DNA of 64,000 nucleotides from Vavraia culicis subsp. floridensis (taxonomy: Eukaryota; Microsporidia; Pleistophoridae): contig NW_007360615.1 of the NCBI RefSeq assembly GCF_000192795.1, forward strand, positions 1 through 64,000, in the 5' to 3' direction. The translations under genes and the position numbers were made by a program. Positions 21,042 to 30,888 of the stretch are shown here, piece after piece (the first letter of the stretch is position 1; every line of letters begins with the position of its first letter). The notes under the pieces are model-generated. The model saw nothing but the letters and a program-made list of their open reading frames with translations. It did not search any database and was not told where the DNA came from.

Positions 21042-21239
21042 ATGATTGTAACCAATTTTTGCGCGGCAAGTGCAAAGCAGAGGAATCATACAAACCATAA
21101 TAGTAGCGGTGATTACACCCAATCAGTCAGCAGAGCTCAAGATGTATTTAAACTGTTTAAAAATGAACGATTTTACAGAAGAAGGCTTGGAATAGAGATC
21201 ATAAGTGTGCGTTCCTCAAATCTTACCATGACGTATTAA
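21042..21239 (+). CDS. possible eL29 ribosomal protein fragment
   Basis: Within a short open frame, the residues AKQRNHTNHN match the nearly invariant N-terminus of large-subunit protein eL29, and 20 residues later KNERFYRRR resembles its basic distal block. The highly conserved HRNGI centre of eL29 is missing. The match also does not begin at a Met: the nearest in-frame ATG (21042) adds nine unrelated residues, and there is no CCC signal. It could be a divergent gene with an unrecognised 5' intron, a decayed copy, or chance. Confidence 0.22.
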   Translation: MIVTNFCAASAKQRNHTNHNSSGDYTQSVSRAQDVFKLFKNERFYRRRLGIEIISVRSSNLTMTY

Positions 21240-21707
21240 AGTGCTGAATGTCTTACGTAATACACTAATGTGGAACATTTTGCTGGTTCAATCGCAATGT
21301 AGGTACTCAGCTCATATGAAGGTAATTTATCCGAGCTGCAACAGATCTAAAGGGCTCAAAATGGTGGAAAGCTATTCTCCTGGTGTTGCTTAGCTGAAGA
21401 GCGGTGCCTTAGCTGATAGATACCATGTTCATATCAAGATTAAAGCCTATTAACCCGATAAAATGCGATTATTTTCCGATCGATTGGCTGTTTTCAACCA
21501 ATCGGTGCGCACAATGGTGCTCTGTTAGAATGAACCTGCAAAATTTTTTTAACTTTGTCAAGGATAATTTTGCCTGAGAGCACGAATAAAAAATTTTTAG
21601 CTCTGTCATAGCCTAATAACTTCTTTATAATTTGTCAAATCTTCCTCTCTTCTTAATCTAGAAAAATAAAACAACCCTCCATAAAAATTAGTATTATACT
21701 ATCGGAG
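21240..21707. other. intergenic upstream of ADA2
   Basis: No gene seen. A small perfect inverted repeat (CGATTGG at 21481-21487 and CCAATCG at 21498-21504) is present. CCC occurs 30 or more bases before the ADA2 start. Confidence 0.5.
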
Positions 21708-22715
21708 ATGACAGTAACTAATTTTGAGAGTAGCCGTAAGATCATCATACTGTGCGACTGCTGCTTCCAGGAGATAACAAATTATACGCGCATAAAATGC
21801 GAGTGCGATATTGATATGTGTGTAATGTGCTATTTCAACCAGAAAACTGCTAAAAAACACTCCATCACGCACAGATACTACGCGATCGAACCGCTGAATT
21901 ATACCCTCATAGAGAGCAATTGGACTGCTCTTGAGGAGCTCATATTTTTTGAGATGCTGATACAGCATGGGCTTGGAAATTGGACAGAAATTGCGCTTAA
22001 CCTGAAGACCAAGAGCTCACAAGAGATTGAAAACCATTTTTACAAGGTGTTCGGAATAAATATTAACAAGGAGTACGACAACGATGTGATAATATCAGAT
22101 CTTTCAAATCCTAACTACCACTATGTGAGCGTATACGCACCAAAGAGAAGTGATTTTGATTTTGAAGACGAGTATGACTACGAAATCAACCTCAAATCGC
22201 TGGACGTAGGAGAAAACGAGGTTATAAAGAATTTCCTTCTGGATGCGTACAAAAATCTGCTTGCTCTCCGGAAGTACAAGCGGATGATAATACTAGAAAA
22301 AGGACTGACACAGGTGCAGGAAATAAAAGCGAACAAGGAGGCTGTTGATAGCAGCATATATTATAAAATTGCACCATTAGCACAGTTCATCTCCAAAAAA
22401 GACTTTAACCTTCTTCTCACAGGGCTCGCCATCGAAAAATATCTTTTGGATTACAAAGGAATAAATAAGAGGATTAAACATGATTTCTTTGAGGTCGAGC
22501 GATTGCGCATGAATGTTTTAATGTCCTCAGAGAAGAGCCTGTGCCAAAAACTCAAAATTACGTATGACTCGTACATGAGGCTGAAACGTTATGCAATTCT
22601 GGAGCAAATCAGAACGAAGAGTGTTAATAGCAAGACACTTGGTAGGATAGTGAAAGGCAATGACAGCCGGGTAGGAATACTGCATAGTTTTTTTAAGAAA
22701 AACGGCTGGATTTAA
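21708..22715 (+). CDS. ADA2: transcriptional adaptor ADA2 (ZZ, SANT, SWIRM)
   Basis: ADA2 is the adaptor that activates the histone acetyltransferase GCN5 in SAGA/ADA complexes. Domains in order are a ZZ zinc finger (residues about 15-60, CDCC, CECDIDMCVMCY and late His residues), then a SANT/Myb domain (about 70-118, NWTALEELIFFEMLIQHGLGNWTEIA). A central helical region follows, and a C-terminal SWIRM domain (about 260-335) runs from EKSLCQKLKITYDSYMRLK to the typical terminal GW-I. The 335 residues compare with about 430 in yeast, with linkers shortened. The start is the first ATG of the frame and lacks a close CCC run. Confidence 0.94.
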   Translation: MTVTNFESSRKIIILCDCCFQEITNYTRIKCECDIDMCVMCYFNQKTAKKHSITHRYYAIEPLNYTLIESNWTALEELIFFEMLIQHGLGNWTEIALNLKTKSSQEIENHFYKVFGININKEYDNDVIISDLSNPNYHYVSVYAPKRSDFDFEDEYDYEINLKSLDVGENEVIKNFLLDAYKNLLALRKYKRMIILEKGLTQVQEIKANKEAVDSSIYYKIAPLAQFISKKDFNLLLTGLAIEKYLLDYKGINKRIKHDFFEVERLRMNVLMSSEKSLCQKLKITYDSYMRLKRYAILEQIRTKSVNSKTLGRIVKGNDSRVGILHSFFKKNGWI

Positions 22716-23182
22716 TTGGTGCAGTTGTAATTTATTGTAGTCGGCGGTGCATTGGTCTTCGTTTGATAAAGCTATTGTAAAAATTGTGGGCAATCAAATG
22801 GTGTGTTGCGCAACACCCAGCTCTTCCTGTTGCTTTGATGATGGAAGTCATCGCTTACTTTTTATTTATATGATTTTTGATGGGTGATTGCAGCTGGTGA
22901 CAACCGTGCGTGGAGCGGCCACAAAGACAAGTGCCTGTAAATGCTGCAGAGCTCAAGCGGAGTTGTCCGTTATTTCCAAACGGCTATCTTTTAACAGATA
23001 GGATGGCAAACATGCACCAACAATACTGTAAAATACGTTAAATCGCTGTTCTTACGTTCGAATAATCTAAATTAGACACCAAACGCACTTCAAGTGAACC
23101 AGTCAAGTATTTTGCGCTAAAGTTCAGGTCATAAGTAACAGCCTGCGACCTTGGCAATCTGAACGATCGGTTTCTTTCGTAA
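22716..23182. other. intergenic, convergent genes
   Basis: No coding or RNA signal recognised. Confidence 0.55.
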
Positions 23183-24914
23183 TTAAAAACACAAACCTCT
23201 ATCTTTAAGCAAAAAATATGTTCTACCAATACCGCACCGGTTCAAATAGCCATTAACAATAATTTCATTATCTCTTATAACACCTAGCATATTTAGCATC
23301 TTCTTGTCTTTCAGATCTTCTCGTATGCATCCTTTCATTTTTTTCTTTTTCTCTTTCATCGGGTTTCCCGTGAAAAGTTTGAAATATGTTCGAACAAACT
23401 TATTAACAAATTTTCTGAGCTTTTCCATATCATGGAGTGTCAACGAAAGCATAATAGCACCCATATCTGTGTCATCCGCACATATCATGGCATTCAAAAA
23501 GACATTTAAACCACAAATAATATCGGTCAAGCAATCAACCAGCGCCACATAGACCTGGTGTAAGAATTCAGTCTTGATTTTGTTAATCAGTAGATCAAAA
23601 AAGTCTATGATAGCCACAAACCGTACGTAATTCACGTCAAAGTATTTGTAAATGCTCATAAAATGATCAATTAACAATTTCATGCTATGAAAAGAGTCGC
23701 TGTTAAAGATAAGAAATGTTGACAAATCGCCAAAACATCGGCTGCTTCTTATGCTATGTTGATTTACAATCATTTTCATTCTATCGTCTTGCAAATCGCG
23801 AAACTTCTCATTGTCCAGGAACACGGTCATTTCCTCCAAAATCGCATCGATGAGCCGATAATTCGCAGACAAAATATGAAAGAAATCAAACACAAGGTGC
23901 AGAACTTTTTTCAGAACTTTGTGTGCCAGTTTGTTGGTGTAAAATAAAAAAATAAATCTTATGATCTGCCGCACATCTGTTAAGTTGTAAAGTACCGTGT
24001 CCTTGAGGAACACGCTTTTCAGATAGCCTATGTGTTTGTCATGGGGCAACGCCTTAATGGCGGAGTTCAGGTTTTTTTGAAAGCAGTAAAAGACTTCAAA
24101 GTCTATTCGGTCCTTTCGCAGGTACATAGTGTAATAGAAGTTTAGAAACTTGCTATCAAAGCCGGCTGTTCGCTCATTTTTGTCCTTGTTCACAAATAAT
24201 TGGATAATTATCTTGTCAAGATGCGGATCATTTACCGGTTCGATATCAAAATAGCATTTTTTTGAGGACCTTCGTGTCGAGCAGATAGCTCATTTTCTTT
24301 GTTTTATGATAGAGCTTGTCTCGGAGCCTCATCATGTCGGTGGCCGACCCTTTATTCGTTACTTTTCTGGTATAGAAATAGCAAAGAAGCAACACACAGT
24401 AAAACTGTTTTTTCTCTTCTTTTGGGTAGTCCACTGGGTCAACAAGCACTTTACCCAGAAATGTTACGATCTGATGATCAATGTATTCGTGGCAAAGGAC
24501 AGTCAGAAATACATCCAGTTCAAATTTTTTGATGCTGAAGTAACACTCGCTTAGATCAATGATGCGTGTAAATTCTAAGTAATTAATGAAATAATCTTTA
24601 AAGGAGATGTAAGTGTTGCTGTGGAAGTTATGCAAAACCCCATCGTTGGTTACGTTTGTGTTCTCAGTTTTACCGGTTGCTTCTTTCTTCTCCGTATTCT
24701 CCACCGCACTTTTGCGTGTTTTAGCATCATAATCATCAACAAATCCGATTCTGTTCGCGTAGTACACGTGTAAACAGCCAGTCATCACTACATTCTCTGC
24801 ATCTACCGTGTTTTCCGGCTTCACAACGTTTGAAAATTTGAGTTTTTGCTCTATCTCTTTCGTAAACTCCTTAACGCATCTTTTGTCCTTTTCCAGGGTA
24901 TGTACATCGAACAT
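23183..24914 (-). CDS. unrecognised 576-codon gene split by a 1-nt frameshift
   Basis: Two minus-strand frames lie end to end: 24914-24246 (222 codons, with ATG and CCCC about 17 bases upstream) and 24193-23183 (336 codons). The second has no ATG near its start, only a GTG, and its frame is open upstream without stops to the seven-A run at 24257-24263. Six A residues there would join the frames into one protein of about 576 residues. I therefore read one gene carrying a one-base insertion, from sequencing error, mutation or slippage. The product is acidic-to-neutral, predicted all-helical and rich in Phe, Leu and Lys, with a basic patch (MKEKKKKMKG) near the C-terminus. I cannot assign a family. 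Confidence 0.7.
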
Positions 24915-25926
24915 CCGGTGATTCGTGGGGCTTTCTCAGGGGTGTAAAAATACGCACACTGCCATGCAGTTGTAAAAACCGGAAACGCTCACTGATTGGC
25001 GCTCTTTGACGAAGAATAGCATTACTCAACGAACCATCAGTAGCAAATATCAGTGCAATTATGCATTTGATTATTTGCGATTGCCAGTCTGGAAGAGGTG
25101 TTCGTCGTAACCTACATGATAAAACCAAGGATGCTCATTATCCGCAAGAAATCTGTGCTAAACCACGGCCAGGCATACGTAGCTGTGATATAACGTAAAA
25201 AATTCATTTTAAGACTAAAAAACCGCCGAACCGGTCGCTCGTAATTTCTCGATATAAGTGTTCGGGTCTTGCCGACAGTATGAAATGGTGCAGAGTATCA
25301 GCACCATCCGTTACACCAGAATCTTGGGATGGGAACAAGCCGTAGGATCCATTGCTTGGCGCATAGAGATGTGATCCGCAAGTGTATGGACCAACACTCG
25401 TGGTGAGCAATATTTCAAAAGTGGTGAACCTAACAATTTAAAACGTTTTTTACCTGTGCTACTTATCGAAATCTTCAATCGATTGAGCTGACCGTATCAG
25501 AGGATGATATCGCAGCTGAGCTATTTTCAACACAAGTTTAATTATCAATATTACACGTTAATCCGGCATTAAATATTCTTTTTGTTGTGTATTTGCATCT
25601 GTTGTAGCCGGCCACAACATATTCTCATCTATTGATACGTAAGAGGCATATTTATCCTTACAGGCTACCTTATCGAAAAGAATGCAGTGTTCTGGTCCTG
25701 AGTATGAGTGAATTGTGCGCGTAATCGATGCTAAGCAGCATTTCTGTGTGATATGACTAGAACCGTCTTACAAATTTTTTTGCCATGCGCAGCGATGTGC
25801 GTCTTACCAGCTATTTCTTGCTCAGATTATTTCTGTTGCAAGGAATGCTCATGCACCGTGTCACCGTTTACCGATCCGATTTCGTTCTCAGCGTATTAAA
25901 AATTTTTTAATTCTTTGCCCTCAAAA
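24915..25926. other. intergenic, divergent genes
   Basis: Only motif-free short frames. Nothing repeat-like was seen. Confidence 0.55.
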
Positions 25927-26652
25927 ATGTCATCAAACAAGATCAAAAGGCCTTCGCCCAAAATCGTAACCGCTCTTCTGCAGTGTTCCTGTCACCTTGG
26001 CGGCATACAGGCCAATATCCAGATGAAGGACTACATATTCGGTTGCAGGCCGGAAGACAGAATTAATGTGATCGATGTGCAGAAGATGTGGGACAAAATG
26101 GTACTTGCGGCCAGGCTGTTCCTGAGTATCAAAGACACGAAAAGCATTGTGGTGGTGTCCAACAAGGATTTTGGCAGGAAGGCGGTTCTGAAGTTCTGTG
26201 AGGCAACGGGTGCTACTCCTGTAACTGGACGGTTCATACCTGGCGGATTTTCAAATTTTGAGATCAAGAATGTTTGTGAGCCCCGTTTGTTGATAGCGGC
26301 GGACGCGTTTTCAGACCAACAGACGATCGGAGAGGCTGCGAAAGCGAAAGCTCCCGTTATTGCATTCTGCAACACCGATAACAGCCTTTCATATGTTGAT
26401 ATTGCCATTGCGATGAACAATCGGTCACCCTCTGCGCTTGGCGCGGGCTTCTACTTGTTCGCCAAGATCATCAATCATATAAAAAGGGGCGATGAGATCG
26501 ATGATAACCTGAGGAATGGAATAGAGAGCTACATTTACAGGGATGCAAACGAACTTGATGCACTTTACCAGGAGGCTAAGCGAGAGAAAGAGAGCGATAT
26601 ATGCATGCAGGAGGAGCCTAAACATGTGGAACAAAGCACCACTGAGGAGTAA
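25927..26652 (+). CDS. RPS0: 40S ribosomal protein uS2 (RPS0/RPSA)
   Basis: uS2 is a small-subunit protein near the mRNA exit side, needed for 40S maturation. The fold is recognisable throughout. It shows CHLGGIQANIQMKDYIFGCRPEDRI, DVQKMWDKMVLAARLF, the RFIPGGFSN motif typical of eukaryotic uS2, EPRLLIAADAFSDQQTIGEAA, APVIAFCNTDNSLSYVDIAI, and a short acidic C-terminus (QEEPKHVEQSTTEE). The 241 residues are normal for fungi. ATG 25927 is preferred because CCC lies eight bases upstream; four more codons are open only from a TTG. No intron is evident. Confidence 0.97.
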   Translation: MSSNKIKRPSPKIVTALLQCSCHLGGIQANIQMKDYIFGCRPEDRINVIDVQKMWDKMVLAARLFLSIKDTKSIVVVSNKDFGRKAVLKFCEATGATPVTGRFIPGGFSNFEIKNVCEPRLLIAADAFSDQQTIGEAAKAKAPVIAFCNTDNSLSYVDIAIAMNNRSPSALGAGFYLFAKIINHIKRGDEIDDNLRNGIESYIYRDANELDALYQEAKREKESDICMQEEPKHVEQSTTEE

Positions 26653-27068
26653 ATTTATACTTTTTAATCAGCTGTGTTATTTTTATTTCGTTTTTTGCAT
26701 GTTTCGCGCATTGAGTGCCTTCACGGAGGAGCTTTTAGTATCATTGCATGTAAAAAGCGTGATAACTGCAATGCCGGGGTGCTGTGCATCTCTTAGGTCA
26801 GGCATTTATCGTCGGCTTAAATGAAACGGTTCTCGAGGCGTGGAGAACAACGAAATTATAAATTTTTGGGCCTCCCAACCGTAAAAAATGCCATGATATG
26901 AACATCGAGGACGTGTCAAAAATGAATGTGATAAATGCCCAAGCACTTATAGGGAGTACTAGATGTGCGTGACAGCCCCAATTCGTGGTCTTGCCCGTGA
27001 CTTTACAGGGCACAGCCGATTCTACTACAATTACTAAATCCTTTATTTATGACAGCGTTAATCAACGC
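26653..27068. other. intergenic, convergent genes
   Basis: No coding or RNA signal recognised. Confidence 0.55.
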
Positions 27069-29363
27069 TCACCTCTTCAGCTTGGGCAGCATAAATTCCT
27101 TAAAAATATCAAAATAGTTTTTTACAATGCTCTCACAGATGACCTCTTCATTGCCATCCTCGTTTTTAATGACCTTTTCAAAAATACGTGTCCATCCAAG
27201 TATCTGGAACGGGGTCGTGTGAAGGTACGACAGATGTATGTAACCACGCATATCCGTTGCAAATTCGGGATGGTTCAGCAGATAAATCATCTTCTCTGCC
27301 GCTGCTGCGGTATCGTGGCACGGCACAATGAAGCCGGTTTTGTTTTCATATATCTGTAGCGGAAGACCTCCGCTGTCATACACAACGACGGGTACGCTTT
27401 TAAGAACAGCTTCGGTCACTTTAATCTCAAATCCCTCACTTATACTGAGCTGCAGCGCTAGACGTGCATTTTTCAAGACAAGATTCAGAATCTGGTCAAG
27501 TGGCGGCAATTTAACTACAATTACGCTGCTTCTTACCGCTGCATTCTTCTCCTCGTTGAGGTATGCAAGCAATTCATTGAATATAAGACCACCTTCCGGG
27601 TCATCGACACTTCCGTGTCCGCACAGTATCAGATGCAGGTCGTGCAGAGGGTCACCTACTGCCTTGATGCGGCTCTCAAGTTGCCTGTAAACGATTGAGA
27701 ACGCGTCTATCGCATCTTTCTGGCCCTTCGAGGGATCGAAACGGGATATTTGCACGATGTATGGCTTGGACAGAGAAAGCTCTTTCTGTTGGCTCGCCGC
27801 ACATGATTTGTGGAACAGGCCTTCGTAGTATTCCGAGATGTACTCATCCATCGGCTTGTTCAGTCCGTCCAGCGGGTCGGTGCTTGGTGGCTGGTAGACA
27901 ATCTTTCTTCTGTCTACATTCAACGGAACGAACGACTCGATGGGGTGCGATATGAACAGATCCACCCCTCGTATATTGCTGAAAATGTAGTTCCATGTCT
28001 TTGTGAAATCTTCTTTTATTTTGTAGAGTTCGCCTCTGATCTGTATATGTGACCGGTAGATGACCTTTGCCTTCGGATTGGCGCTCTTCACGAATTTGAA
28101 GAAGCCGCTTGTCTGGTGGTCATCGAGGATAACAATGTCGCTTTCTCTGAACACGCTGTTGCTCCACAGCCGGTCACAATTTACCTTAATCCAGCTTTCG
28201 TACATCTTTTTGTCTTCTGTGCTCAGCTCCTCATCCTTCGCTACGTTCTGCAGGATGTTATGGAACTTTTTCTTTGTGATCGTGTACACAGAGGCAACCG
28301 GGATGGTGACATACCACGAAACATTAATTCCCAGGAGCTTGTAGAAGCGCATATGTGCGTGTCGCATGAGTGCTACGCCACCGCCCTGTGGTGTAGAACT
28401 GATAAACGATATCTTTTTACCTGTGAAGCGCTTTGCAATAACCTTCAGATCGTCAACAACACGTGACAACGGATCCTCAAGAAAGTCCCGATAACTCTGC
28501 AGTGAACAAAAGCTGATCACAGAACTGTCAATCTCAACGACGTTTTGCTTGCCAATCTCCAATCGCAGCAGATTGTTAAATCCTATGAGTCTCGCACTCT
28601 TCCTTGAAAAGCTATCGGCAATGCTCTCCAGGTCCGAGCGTGTCGTTAAAAAGAAGCATGGAAACGCATCCAGTTCGATCCAAAACTCGTGCTGTATTGC
28701 CATTAACAGATCCGAGTACTTGAACACAGAAGCGGGGAATCCGCCGGCAATGATCTTCATGTTGTTTCGTGTGGTGTACTCGCGCAAAAAGTTTTTGACC
28801 GTTTTGTTTACATGTTTTAGCACCATGCACAGCATTCGGTAGTTTGTATCATCATAGCGCATTATTTCGAACTCGAAGTTCTGATTCAGACTTTCTGACA
28901 CGAGCGTACCAACGCTCTTGTTGACATGTTCGATGCGATCACATTTCCTGCATATCCTGTAAAAGAACCTTTCATCCTGGTAGTAATTTCCGATTTTGTT
29001 CAAATAATCGATAAGCATTTTCACGCCAGAGGTAGGTTCTTCTGTTTCCGGCTGAAATTCATGATCGCAAATAAACGGCTCAGGAATTGTAATTAGCCCA
29101 TCAATACTGATAGAGAATCGGCCGATACCTTCTACGCTCTCCCTCTCCTCTATTTCGATGATGTTTTGGAGACATTCTTTGTCATTAACGTATATTATCT
29201 TGAACGCCAGCTCCTGGGTGTCTATACAAAAATTCCCATCGTTCATGGCTATGAATACTTTCACGGATGTGCGTTCCTGGTTTATTGTGAGAGAAACACC
29301 CACGAACACGCCCGTTTTTTCCTTGCATTGTAATTCTGACATGGTTTGTTTTTGTTTACTCAT
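27069..29363 (-). CDS. trehalose phosphorylase/synthase, fungal GT4 type
   Basis: This belongs to the large retaining GT4 enzymes of the fungal trehalose phosphorylase (clock-controlled gene 9) group. They interconvert trehalose plus phosphate with glucose and glucose-1-phosphate. After an N-terminal region of about 250 residues peculiar to this group, the two-domain GT-B fold begins: SSTPQGGGVALMRHAHMRF, VILDDHQTSGF, IYRSHIQIRGEL and DLFISHPIESFVP. The nucleotide or phospho-sugar domain has YIVQISRFDPSKG and the EX7E motif in SEGFEIKVTEAV (about residue 640). At 764 residues the length fits the family. It is not related to trehalose-6-phosphate synthase. Trehalose drives spore osmotic behaviour in microsporidia, so the role is plausible; direction and substrate are inferred. 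The start lacks a CCC run. Confidence 0.85.
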   Translation of the reverse strand: MSKQKQTMSELQCKEKTGVFVGVSLTINQERTSVKVFIAMNDGNFCIDTQELAFKIIYVNDKECLQNIIEIEERESVEGIGRFSISIDGLITIPEPFICDHEFQPETEEPTSGVKMLIDYLNKIGNYYQDERFFYRICRKCDRIEHVNKSVGTLVSESLNQNFEFEIMRYDDTNYRMLCMVLKHVNKTVKNFLREYTTRNNMKIIAGGFPASVFKYSDLLMAIQHEFWIELDAFPCFFLTTRSDLESIADSFSRKSARLIGFNNLLRLEIGKQNVVEIDSSVISFCSLQSYRDFLEDPLSRVVDDLKVIAKRFTGKKISFISSTPQGGGVALMRHAHMRFYKLLGINVSWYVTIPVASVYTITKKKFHNILQNVAKDEELSTEDKKMYESWIKVNCDRLWSNSVFRESDIVILDDHQTSGFFKFVKSANPKAKVIYRSHIQIRGELYKIKEDFTKTWNYIFSNIRGVDLFISHPIESFVPLNVDRRKIVYQPPSTDPLDGLNKPMDEYISEYYEGLFHKSCAASQQKELSLSKPYIVQISRFDPSKGQKDAIDAFSIVYRQLESRIKAVGDPLHDLHLILCGHGSVDDPEGGLIFNELLAYLNEEKNAAVRSSVIVVKLPPLDQILNLVLKNARLALQLSISEGFEIKVTEAVLKSVPVVVYDSGGLPLQIYENKTGFIVPCHDTAAAAEKMIYLLNHPEFATDMRGYIHLSYLHTTPFQILGWTRIFEKVIKNEDGNEEVICESIVKNYFDIFKEFMLPKLKR

Positions 29364-30888
29364 TTTTTGCCTTAAAAGCGTGTTTATCAGTTGATTAGTG
29401 CTTGAAACGTTTTAGATCGATAAGACGTCACAAGAATGGTTGAGCATTATGCTTTCCTGTCAGTGGTAGAGAAGAGTTTTTACTTTCACATAGTGAAATG
29501 ATCTGTAATAGAGACAAATGTGCACATCTGATTCCAGGCTTGGTATTTGCTTTTCAACAAATCTCTTTTAAGTAGTGTCACACCCATCAACACTGTGCGC
29601 ACATGCCATCCTCTGTGTGTAGCTTTTCTCGTCTGATTCGATGTGGTTGCTGCATTAATCTGCTTGTTATTTTGGTTACTTCTCTCCACGCAAACAACGT
29701 GAGGTCAGTTCAATACTCGTTGTGAACGTCGAGTTACAGACGAACAATAGGCATTTGTGCAATTTGTGTGGAACACTTGTGAATTGTGCATTTTTCTACA
29801 CGAAAAACTTGATCAGTGCTGTACCACCGCACATTATGATGTATTCCGTGCAAATATATATTTAAAACGCATCTGCTTCGCTTTCTAGGCCTAAATTCCC
29901 TATCATTTCTCAGTAGAAATGATTTTTTAACCATTATTGCTTGCACCAAATATTTGTTTGGTAGTCATTAAAACATCTTCTCTTACAGCATGTTCATTTC
30001 ACAGCGATTTCTTCTAAGGCAACAGATCTTACTACCAGAAATAATCATCCTATTCCTGTTTATACCAGTTTATCAAATCAACATTGTCATAATATTTTTA
30101 ATAACAGTCGGGAAGGCATTTTTTAATAGCATCTTTCATTTTCGAGAGGCATCATTCGTTGAAGCAGAAAAACTCCTGTTGTGATTATGGCAGCAATCTG
30201 GTAGTATCTGCTACACATAACTTGTTATCCTCAGTTTTATGGTGCATTCTCGCTACTTTGTGTAGAACTCTTTGCTACGTTATTCTATGAACGTAATCAA
30301 ATATTTGACCCTGAACAAAATGTTCATGATAAGGAATAGTGAGATGAAGGGAAGAAAATGTTCATTTGACTAAAATATGTTTATTTACCTGCGAAATTAG
30401 TGTTAGAAACGATTTATTTTTCTCCTAACACAAGCGAATTACCGATATTTTGAATTTATAATACTTTACATACCAATCTATCAAATAAATTGTACCAGGC
30501 AAGCTAAACTATCAATCACGAACACATATTGTGCCATTTTGAATATACTTTTGCATTTTATTCCATTCAACTGCGCTATTTTTTCTGATATAGCAATATA
30601 TCACGTTCTAGAGCATTCATATTTGTTCCGTAATCCGAATAAAGGTTCACGAGATATTTTGAACGAGCAAACCAAGCAATGAATCGTTGAAACTCAGCCT
30701 TTATTATGGCAAAGAGGCTTTGATGGAACACCTATTCGTTCTTTTACCTTCCTAAATTAAACCGGATTTTAATAAATTTTTCTTTTATCATTTTTTACAG
30801 AAAGCGTGTTTACTTACCTATTTCTCTCTCACCACACGAGGAAAAACTTTTCCTTTGTCCTTTATTTCGGTCCTAGTTATCTTTGAGA
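29364..30888. other. 1.5-kb A+T-rich intergenic region
   Basis: A 64-codon hydrophobic plus-strand frame at 29990 and a 67-codon minus-strand frame near 29600 have no supporting signal. No RNA gene or repeat was seen. Confidence 0.5.

Noticed and set aside
21481..21504. 7-bp perfect inverted repeat
   Set aside because: Too short to call a terminator or structured RNA without more evidence.
29486..29689. NQTRKATHRG segment resembling the middle of eL29
   Set aside because: Only a few residues align and the flanks do not; treated as chance, which also tempers the eL29 candidate at 21 kb.
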